A stretch of DNA of 7,487 nucleotides from positions 1-7,487 of the forward strand of contig JAMOAC010000176.1 in the NCBI GenBank assembly GCA_023621975.1, read 5' to 3'. Below, piece after piece: positions 1 to 5,428 of the stretch. Under the pieces are notes generated by a model. The model was not told the origin of the DNA. It saw nothing but the letters and a program-made list of their open reading frames with translations, and did no database searches. Numbering within the stretch: position 1 is the stretch's first letter; each line of letters starts with the position of its first letter. The translations under genes and the position numbers were made by a program. The DNA comes from Bacillota bacterium. Its GTDB lineage: Bacteria; Bacillota_A; Clostridia; Acetivibrionales; DUMB01.

Positions 1-1222
1 TTAGTTTTTCCATTTCAAGCAACATCAACAATCCATACATTATCGTGGTTGCACACCAGCCCGTATAAACGTAATACATTCCGCCCTCATCAATAGGGTT
101 GTTCTGGTTTGCTCTTCCGTCCCATTTCCATGTTTCTACATTAAAAGAGCCTCTCCAGCCCCCGTCCCATAAGGGCGATTCATTTTCACACTGTATTTCC
201 ACTAAAAAATCCGCAAGCTTTCTTGCGCTTTCAAGATAAAGCTCATTTCCCGTGGCCTTGAACGCTTCTATCAATCCCATAAGGGCAAAACCCTGGGTAT
301 ATACAAGATCGCACAAGTTCCTGTTGTTCTGCATAGATGCTTCCAGGCAGGTATCATCGCAATTCAAAATGCCGCCGCAGCTGTGTTGAAGTGATAATAC
401 AAAATCTCCTGCTTTTTTCAATATTCGAAGGTATCTTTCATCTCCTGTTATTTTGTATGCTATGCTGTAAGCATACAGCGCTATTGACGTTTCTGATGAT
501 ACAGGCCGCCAGTCCTCGGCTTTCATAAGTTCGTATGAAGTCCTGAACCTTCCGTTTTCAAGCTGGTATTGTTCGATATAACGTAATGCTTTTACTGCTG
601 AATTTAAATAGCAGTCATTGCCAAAGGCTTTGTATGCCATAAGCAATCCTGCCGCAAGCCATAAAACAAAGCAGGGACCTTTGGGATAGCATACCGTTTT
701 TCCGTCTTTTGAAATAAAGGTCTTTGAATCTTTTCGTGCAAAGGTACCGTCTTCCTGCTGCAAGTTAATCCAGTAATCAGCCAGGCTTTTTGCCATATCC
801 TTGTATACACTGTCATTTGTCCAGCCGTAGAGCTGTGTAAGCACTATTAATATTTTCCCGTTATCGTTTTGATAGATTGTATCGCCTACAGGAGAATCAT
901 GTATGTATCCATCAATTAAATAAAAAGGGAATGAACCTTTCCAAATTGACAAGGAGTCGTTGTCCTGGACCCTTTTCAGCCATTCAATTATATTGTTAAA
1001 TAAATTTTCATACTTTTTATTGCCGGTTGTTTTACCGTATAAATAAATCACCCTCGCCAGCTCAGCGTTGCAATCAGGCCTGCACCAGTTGGTGCGATTG
1101 TTCATGTCTATCCTGATGCGTTCATATATGCCGTTATAGCCGCCGTTAAATGTAAGCATTTTGTCGTTAATCCATTCCAGGCATTTTTCTATTGACTTTA
1201 CATAACTTTCCTGTCGTTTCAT
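1..1222 (-). CDS. Six-hairpin (alpha/alpha)6-type putative glycoside hydrolase, 3' end cut by window edge
   Basis: An open frame of 407 codons starts at ATG 1222-1220, behind an AAAGGGGA ribosome site, and runs off the left edge without a stop. Because it has no stop in the window it is easily missed. The protein has about six repeats of a helical-hairpin pattern of the type T-G-(D/N)-x-x-Y-L followed by an amphipathic helix ending near Q or W. They lie near residues 7-19, 65-82, 134-155, 199-219, 258-279 and 322-344, as expected of an (alpha/alpha)6 toroid. The stretch YTQGFALMGL (308-317) recalls the WARGQAW region of GH88 unsaturated glucuronyl hydrolases, but that motif itself is absent. 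Candidate acidic residues are D50, E54, D119, E244, D289, D290 and the WDGGW/WKWDG segment (352-369). There is no signal peptide, so it probably acts in the cytoplasm on imported oligosaccharide. The start is 49 nt after the upstream permease stop, which fits one operon. The fold class is fairly sure; the exact family and reaction are not. Confidence 0.8.
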   Translation of the reverse strand, partial: MKRQESYVKSIEKCLEWINDKMLTFNGGYNGIYERIRIDMNNRTNWCRPDCNAELARVIYLYGKTTGNKKYENLFNNIIEWLKRVQDNDSLSIWKGSFPFYLIDGYIHDSPVGDTIYQNDNGKILIVLTQLYGWTNDSVYKDMAKSLADYWINLQQEDGTFARKDSKTFISKDGKTVCYPKGPCFVLWLAAGLLMAYKAFGNDCYLNSAVKALRYIEQYQLENGRFRTSYELMKAEDWRPVSSETSIALYAYSIAYKITGDERYLRILKKAGDFVLSLQHSCGGILNCDDTCLEASMQNNRNLCDLVYTQGFALMGLIEAFKATGNELYLESARKLADFLVEIQCENESPLWDGGWRGSFNVETWKWDGRANQNNPIDEGGMYYVYTGWCATTIMYGLLMLLEMEKL

Positions 1223-1230
1223 TTTATGTG

Positions 1231-1238
1231 TCCCCTTT
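1231..1238 (-). promoter_or_regulatory. Ribosome binding site of the six-hairpin gene
   Basis: On the minus strand AAAGGGGA lies 8 nt before the ATG at 1222, counted from its last base. It supports that start and separate translation of this gene from the permease 49 nt upstream. No promoter or terminator is evident in the short gap 1223-1271. Confidence 0.6.
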
Positions 1239-1271
1239 TACCTTTACTTAATGCTTATCATGCAGTCTTAT

Positions 1272-2177
1272 TTATTTTATAGAACCTACCATTATGCCCT
1301 TTACAAAGTACTTCTGAAGGAAAGGATATACACACACTATCGGTATTACTACAACCATCATTGTTGCCATTCTTATAGTCTCAGGAGTGAAAGTCTGCAT
1401 TGCTACAGCAGCGTCCTTTTGAGTTGTTCCTCCTCTTAATATGGATGTAAGGTCTGAACGGTTTATCAATTCAATTAAAATGTACGCCAATGTACGCAGC
1501 TTTTTGTTTTGTGTAAAAAATGCTGTTGAATACCAATCATTCCAATGATATACCCCTGTATATAACGCTATTGTTGCAAATATCGGGGTGGATAAAGGAA
1601 CAATTATTTTAGTAAAAATAACAAGGTCATTGGCCCCGTCTATTTTGGCCGACTCTTTCAATGCCTCGGGTATACTCTGGAAGAAATTAACGAACAATAT
1701 GGCATACCACGCAGTTATCAGGGAAGGTATAATGTAAACCAGGTATGAGTTTGTCAGCCTGAGGTTACTGAGCAAAATAAAGTACGGAATAATTCCTCCT
1801 GTAAAATACATTGAAATAATTAAAAGGGCAAAATAGAACTTTCTAAACAATAATTTCTTGTGAGAAAGCCCGTATGCAAAAAGGCTTGTTGCAAACAATG
1901 ATGCCAAAGTTCCGATAACAGTCCTTGAAACGGAGATGAAAAATGCCCCCAAAAGCTGGTCATTGGAAAAAACCGCTTTATAATTATCAAGAGTAAACTG
2001 TCTCGGCCAAAGGAAAATTCCGCCTCTTGCAGCATCAATTCCGTTATTGAATGATATTATCAGTGAATAATAAAACGGATATAATGTTACAATAAAAACA
2101 ATTGTTATTACAATATAGACGATAGTATCTACAAAATAATCTTCCCTGGTTAATTTTCTCCTGCCTAATTTTCTCAT
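1272..2177 (-). CDS. Carbohydrate ABC transporter permease, LplC/YtcP-like (MalG family)
   Basis: A 301-residue integral membrane protein, the usual length for the MalG-side permease of LplABC-type oligosaccharide importers. Hydrophobic segments lie near residues 17-42, 75-103, 113-137, 142-165, 194-212 and 267-287, giving six membrane spans. The EAA loop that contacts the ATPase is clear at about 171-199: it begins EALKESAKIDGAND and ends with a P-L-S-T-P pattern. The carboxy end KYFVKGIMVGSIK is typical of this subfamily. ATG at 2177 is preceded by a modest GGAAGGG site. The gene begins 19 nt after the stop of the partner permease, so the two are surely co-transcribed and should form the heterodimeric channel. 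No ATPase gene is in the window. The exact sugar cannot be read from the permease. Confidence 0.95.
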   Translation of the reverse strand: MRKLGRRKLTREDYFVDTIVYIVITIVFIVTLYPFYYSLIISFNNGIDAARGGIFLWPRQFTLDNYKAVFSNDQLLGAFFISVSRTVIGTLASLFATSLFAYGLSHKKLLFRKFYFALLIISMYFTGGIIPYFILLSNLRLTNSYLVYIIPSLITAWYAILFVNFFQSIPEALKESAKIDGANDLVIFTKIIVPLSTPIFATIALYTGVYHWNDWYSTAFFTQNKKLRTLAYILIELINRSDLTSILRGGTTQKDAAVAMQTFTPETIRMATMMVVVIPIVCVYPFLQKYFVKGIMVGSIK

Positions 2178-2196
2178 TGCAACCCTTCCAATCTTA

Positions 2197-3165
2197 TCAG
2201 AATAGTCCTGAACCTGAAATCTTTTTTGACAAATAATTGCTCGAATAAACCAGTATCAGCGAAATTACCGACTGTATAAGCCCCATGGCCGCTGCATAGG
2301 AATACCTGCCTTTAGTAAGACCCACCGTCATCGTGTATGTCTGAAGAATATTGGATACATCATAATTAACTGTATTCCCTAAAAGGTATGCCTGTTCAAA
2401 ATTCGAGCCTCCAAGGCCGCCCCCAAGCAGGCTGCCTAATGATAAGATAAGTACCACTATAATGGTTTCCTTGATTGAGGGAAGTGTAATATACCATATT
2501 CTTTGAAGCCGTCCCGCACCGTCAACTATTGAAGCTTGGTATATTTCCTGGTCTATTCCCACGATTGCTGCCAAAAATATGATTGTCCACCATCCCATTT
2601 CCTTCCAGACATCGCTTATTACGCAAATAGGCCAGAAATATTTAGGATCCGCTAAAAAAGATATTGGTTCATCCACTAATTTTAACGATATAAGCATTTG
2701 ATTAATTAACCCTGTTTGCTGGTTTAAAAATGCAAACAGCAGGCCTGCCACTACTACCCAGGAAATAAAATGCGGCAGATAACTGACTGTCTGGACAACC
2801 TTTTTTATTTTTTCATTTCTCAACTCATTTAATATCAGCGCAAATATAATAGGTGCAGGAAATGTAAATACCAGCTTCAGCAGACTCAGTACCAGAGTAT
2901 TTCTGATAATAGGCCAAAAGTACACATCATTGTAGAACTCTATGAAATATTTAAATCCAACCCATTTACTGGTAAAGAACCCGGAAAAACCGCTGGTTAT
3001 TTTATAATCCTTGAATGCAATTATTATTCCGACCATGGGTATGTATGCAAATATTATCAGAAATACAATACCTAACAGCGTAAATGCTTGCAGATACTTC
3101 TGCTCCTTAAGCGTGCTCCATATGTTCCTTTTACAGGTTAAACCGTCTTGGCCAGGCTTTTTCAA
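2197..3165 (-). CDS. Carbohydrate ABC transporter permease, LplB-like (MalF side)
   Basis: A 322-residue membrane protein. After a short basic cytoplasmic tail (1-24) come hydrophobic spans near 27-51, 86-113, 129-148, 176-203, 234-251 and 291-310. The EAA loop is visible at about 207-232, beginning EIYQASIVDGAG and ending in the TLPSIK stretch. Later residues NFEQAYLLGN (255-264) and the GRYSYAAAMGLIQS region (286-299) are characteristic of LplB-type permeases. A glycine-rich stretch, LLGGGLGGS (246-254), lies where many relatives have a shorter loop. The start is a TTG at 3165-3163, fixed by an AAGGAGG site 7 nt upstream; no ATG fits as well. It follows the lipoprotein binding-protein gene by 164 nt containing a strong hairpin, and precedes its partner permease by 19 nt. 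Confidence 0.95.
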   Translation of the reverse strand: MKKPGQDGLTCKRNIWSTLKEQKYLQAFTLLGIVFLIIFAYIPMVGIIIAFKDYKITSGFSGFFTSKWVGFKYFIEFYNDVYFWPIIRNTLVLSLLKLVFTFPAPIIFALILNELRNEKIKKVVQTVSYLPHFISWVVVAGLLFAFLNQQTGLINQMLISLKLVDEPISFLADPKYFWPICVISDVWKEMGWWTIIFLAAIVGIDQEIYQASIVDGAGRLQRIWYITLPSIKETIIVVLILSLGSLLGGGLGGSNFEQAYLLGNTVNYDVSNILQTYTMTVGLTKGRYSYAAAMGLIQSVISLILVYSSNYLSKKISGSGLF

Positions 3166-3172
3166 GTTGCTG

Positions 3173-3179
3173 CCTCCTT
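3173..3179 (-). promoter_or_regulatory. Strong ribosome binding site that fixes a TTG start (LplB-like gene)
   Basis: On the minus strand AAGGAGG ends 7 nt before TTG 3165-3163. This near-perfect anti-SD match at ideal spacing is the reason to accept TTG as start rather than searching for an internal ATG. Confidence 0.85.
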
Positions 3180-3248
3180 AACTATTTTTATATATTGACT
3201 ATGTGTTTAATCAGGGATATAACCTTTATGGATATAATTACTGGCAGC

Positions 3249-3298
3249 TTGAGCCTGAAGCTGTAAAAGCATTTTGCTTTCAACAGCTTCAAGCTCAA
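3249..3298 (-). other. Long intergenic RNA hairpin between SBP1 and permease genes
   Basis: The outer arms 3249-3264 and 3283-3298 are complementary over 16 positions (one is a G-U pair in the minus-strand RNA). Inner arms 3266-3270 and 3276-3280 (AAAGC/GCTTT) add 5 pairs around a 5-nt loop, with only a small internal mismatch between them. In the transcript the structure lies 31 nt after the SBP1 stop. No U-tract follows on the minus strand, so it is not a standard intrinsic terminator. In binding-protein operons such hairpins often protect the 3' end of the upstream message, or partly stop transcription, so that binding protein exceeds permease. That role here is inference. The rest of the 164-nt spacer holds no gene. 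Confidence 0.75.
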
Positions 3299-3329
3299 TG
3301 ACTGCTCTATAAGATAAACTGATTTCCAG

Positions 3330-5021
3330 CTATTTCTGGTATCTGGTTTTGGCTTTTTCGTATTTATTGTTCATAAATGCTTCTACATCATCGTATCCCA
3401 TCTTATTGATTTCTTCTATCGTTTTGTTATACTCTGCTACAGCTTCTTCTTCAGTTTTTGACATGATAATCTTTGTGTTTTGTGCACGGATATATTCCTG
3501 GATTTTTGCCAGTATTTCGCTTTCTGAATCGTCCGGCTTAGGATTCACAAAAGCAAGTGCCGGTTGTCTGTCAACGTAAGGCTTAATTTTCTGTACGGTT
3601 TGGAAACCAAGTGTATAAGGTTCCAAAGCTTTTTGCCTTCCAACAAACTCCATTCCTGATATCAATGCTGTCGTCATCCAGCCCCATTGTACTATACCGG
3701 TTTCAGTATATGTGCGCTTTGCAAAATCAGCCGGACGGACCGGATATCCATTTTCATCAAGAGTGTAATGTTTGCCCTCAATTCCCCAGCATGTGAGTTT
3801 GTCGCCTTCAGGTGATCTAAGGAATTCAAGGAAAAGGATTGCCCTCTTGGGATTCGAGCAGTTCTTGCTTATGAAAACTTTAGCCCAGCCCAGGTTGCTG
3901 TCAACAGGCTTGTACCTTATTTCTCCCTTGTATTTTAACGGTGCCGGTACAGGAATAAAATGATATGGTTTATTGGTTTGGTCAAATACCGTGTTTGCAT
4001 TATCGGATACCATACAGTTAAAGGATACTGAGAAAACATTTCCGGTTTGATAAATCTGATTGAACTGGTCCATGTTGTATGTGTAGGACTCTGCAGGTAA
4101 ATATCCTTCCCTGTATAACTTGTTCATATACTTATAAAAGTCCAGGTATCCAGGATGCATAATACCAAGTTTTACTTTGCCGCTGTCGTCCAAATATGCC
4201 TTATTTAAATCAGGAAGCCCCATGAACTTGGCTATGGAAGGTTCCCAGTCAGCAAACTGAATAAAAGGAGTCATATCAGGATATTTTTCCTTAACCATTT
4301 TTAATACTTCCATAAAATCTTCAAGTGATTCAAGGGGCGGATTTCCAAGCTCCTTTAGTATATCCTCTCTTACGTGCAACCATGACGAACCTACTGACGG
4401 CAGCACTGCCGGATGTTGCCAGTCTGCGTCACTTGCATAGGTGTTGGTAAGTGAATAGAAATGGCCGTCTTCCTCAAGGTTGTTTGCAATCTCCCCTGGA
4501 TCGAGTAATTTAAGGAACTCCGGACAATACTGCTTCATCAATTCATCATATGCCAGACTATACTGGCTGTTTGAAAGCCTGTCAAACATTATTGGATTTT
4601 CAACGTATATAAGGTCGGGTAATTGATTTGAAGCTATCATGACTTCCAGCTGGCTGCTGTCGCCGGTAGTAGCTTTGGTAATGTCAAGAGTAACACCCGT
4701 TTTTTCTGTAATTACAGGGGATATGTCATCTTTGCCCCATGTATCAACCACATACCATGACATATCAATGAATGCGCTCAAAGTAACAGGAGAAGTATCT
4801 TTCTTCCAGGATAAATCTGCAGTTTCCCATGTGAGATTTTCATCTGTCTCTGTCGTATTTTCTGTTGCATTAGATTCATCCTGGGATGCTGAATCGGTAG
4901 CTTTATTATCGGTATTTTGAGTGTCTTGTGCTGTTTCTTTAGATTTTCCGCAGCCCATAAGAGTTGTGGTTAAAACTAAAACCAATAGCAGAATGATCGA
5001 TATTGCCCTTTTCACTTTCAT
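3330..5021 (-). CDS. Extracellular solute-binding lipoprotein (SBP1), LplA-like, carbohydrate ABC transporter
   Basis: A 563-residue protein with a lipoprotein signal: basic MKVKR, a hydrophobic core to about residue 20, then lipobox LMGC with the lipidated cysteine at 24. A low-complexity linker rich in N, T, S, D and E (about 27-62) separates the anchor from the ligand-binding body. Length and pattern fit the large LplA/YtcQ-type family of oligosaccharide-binding proteins. Consistent features are the early segment with TGVTLDI (108-114), the region ASNQLPDLIYVENP (130-143), and a helical tail near 510-560 with an EAVAEYNKTIEEINKMGYDD pattern. ATG at 5021 has a GGAGGA site 7 nt upstream. It heads the operon with the two permeases and the six-hairpin protein and should deliver the ligand to them at the outer membrane face. 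Ligand identity is unknown. Confidence 0.95.
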   Translation of the reverse strand: MKVKRAISIILLLVLVLTTTLMGCGKSKETAQDTQNTDNKATDSASQDESNATENTTETDENLTWETADLSWKKDTSPVTLSAFIDMSWYVVDTWGKDDISPVITEKTGVTLDITKATTGDSSQLEVMIASNQLPDLIYVENPIMFDRLSNSQYSLAYDELMKQYCPEFLKLLDPGEIANNLEEDGHFYSLTNTYASDADWQHPAVLPSVGSSWLHVREDILKELGNPPLESLEDFMEVLKMVKEKYPDMTPFIQFADWEPSIAKFMGLPDLNKAYLDDSGKVKLGIMHPGYLDFYKYMNKLYREGYLPAESYTYNMDQFNQIYQTGNVFSVSFNCMVSDNANTVFDQTNKPYHFIPVPAPLKYKGEIRYKPVDSNLGWAKVFISKNCSNPKRAILFLEFLRSPEGDKLTCWGIEGKHYTLDENGYPVRPADFAKRTYTETGIVQWGWMTTALISGMEFVGRQKALEPYTLGFQTVQKIKPYVDRQPALAFVNPKPDDSESEILAKIQEYIRAQNTKIIMSKTEEEAVAEYNKTIEEINKMGYDDVEAFMNNKYEKAKTRYQK

Positions 5022-5028
5022 TGAAACA

Positions 5029-5034
5029 TCCTCC
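5029..5034 (-). promoter_or_regulatory. Ribosome binding site of SBP1
   Basis: Minus-strand GGAGGA, within an AAAAGGAGGA run, stands 7 nt before ATG 5021. It fixes the start of the lipoprotein gene and is preceded by the structured leader described separately. Confidence 0.85.
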
Positions 5035-5061
5035 TTTTATTTTTTTATATTTTTTGGCTGA

Positions 5062-5180
5062 AAATGAAGCACTTGACACACAAACTTCTGCTTTTACTCC
5101 TTTCTCTTCCCTCCTTTTTCATTTAATGTTTTCAATAAATAATGTTTTAATAAGTACGCAGAAGTTCTGCTGCTTCATTT
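5062..5180 (-). promoter_or_regulatory. Structured 5' leader of SBP1: long imperfect inverted repeat
   Basis: In the minus-strand sense, AAATGAAGCA (5180-5171) can pair with TGCTTCATTT (5071-5062), 10 perfect pairs. Immediately inside, GAACTTCTGC (5167-5158) can pair with GCAGAAGTTT (5091-5082), 9 pairs plus one G-U. The two helices are separated by an asymmetric internal loop (3 nt against 10 nt) and enclose about 66 nt that include a purine-rich stretch. The structure ends 27 nt before the ribosome site. It matches no riboswitch class I recognise. It could be a leader regulatory element, a message stabiliser, or protein-binding DNA half-sites. Confidence 0.5.
5158..5170. repeat. Short palindrome GCAGAA-N-TTCTGC
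   Basis: A 13-bp perfect palindrome with a single central base. Part of it (GCAGAAGTT, plus-strand sense) recurs inverted at 5083-5091. It overlaps one arm of the larger leader pairing. As RNA it could form a small hairpin (GCAG, loop of 5, CTGC) that competes with the long-range helix; as DNA it could be a repressor site just downstream of the candidate promoter. Confidence 0.5.
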
Positions 5181-5182
5181 CA

Positions 5183-5211
5183 ATTATGTACTTCTATGTA
5201 AATTTGGTTAA
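5183..5211 (-). promoter_or_regulatory. Candidate sigma-A promoter of the SBP1 operon
   Basis: On the minus strand TTAACC (5211-5206, 4 of 6 to TTGACA) and CATAAT (5188-5183, 5 of 6 to TATAAT) are separated by 17 bp. Transcription would begin near 5176, at or inside the first arm of the leader inverted repeat, giving a leader of about 155 nt. The weak -35 fits a promoter needing an activator. Other A+T-rich matches exist in this region, so this is a best guess. Confidence 0.4.
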
Positions 5212-5217
5212 TTATGT

Positions 5218-5242
5218 TATCTTAAAAATTGACAATAAGATA
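5218..5242. promoter_or_regulatory. Inverted repeat upstream of the SBP1 promoter, proximal site
   Basis: TATCTTA (5218-5224) and TAAGATA (5236-5242) are perfect 7-bp inverted arms with an 11-bp centre. The site begins 6 bp upstream of the candidate -35 box, a suitable place for an activator. No U-tract follows on either strand, so it is unlikely to be a terminator. Function is inferred from position only. Confidence 0.45.
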
Positions 5243-5247
5243 CTACC

Positions 5248-5277
5248 TTACCTAAAATGTCTTGATTAATTAGGTAA
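5248..5277. promoter_or_regulatory. Inverted repeat upstream of the SBP1 promoter, distal site
   Basis: TTACCTAA (5248-5255) and TTAGGTAA (5270-5277) are perfect 8-bp inverted arms around 14 bp. It lies 5 bp beyond the proximal inverted repeat, with arm sequences that differ from it. The region 5278-5428, between here and the SBP2 stop, holds no gene, and I see no convincing intrinsic terminator for SBP2 in it. Confidence 0.5.
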
Positions 5278-5428
5278 ACACAACATTTGCCCTTTACAAC
5301 TCAGGTTAACTCGCTGGGCTGCTTACAGTTCATGGCATTTTCATTATTTTTCCTGGTATTTTAATGGTATTGCGGAAAAGATTTTATCGGAGCTGTTTGC
5401 AGAATATTTGTTTTATGTAGTTTTTGTT

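Noticed and set aside
1..3. A TAA stop (TTA on the plus strand) ending the six-hairpin gene at the left edge
   Set aside because: The triplet is out of frame: codons of this gene have lowest positions 2, 5, 8 and so on, so the last whole codon is CTA (Leu) at 4-2 and the gene continues outside the window.
604..816. A 70-codon minus-strand open frame
   Set aside because: It is in another frame within the six-hairpin gene, whose own frame is open over the whole interval and gives a coherent helical-repeat protein.
3215..3237. Direct repeat GGATATAA, two copies 15 bp apart, in the SBP1-permease spacer
   Set aside because: Eight-base A+T-rich repeats at this distance are easily met by chance, and no promoter elements accompany them.
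5003..5269. An 88-codon plus-strand open frame across the SBP1 promoter region
   Set aside because: Composition is biased to F, L, S and I as expected from A+T-rich noncoding DNA, it overlaps the SBP1 start and regulatory elements, and it has no ribosome site.
5278..5428. Possible intrinsic terminator for SBP2
   Set aside because: I looked for a G+C-rich stem followed by a U-tract on the minus strand and found none that is convincing; only short direct repeats occur.
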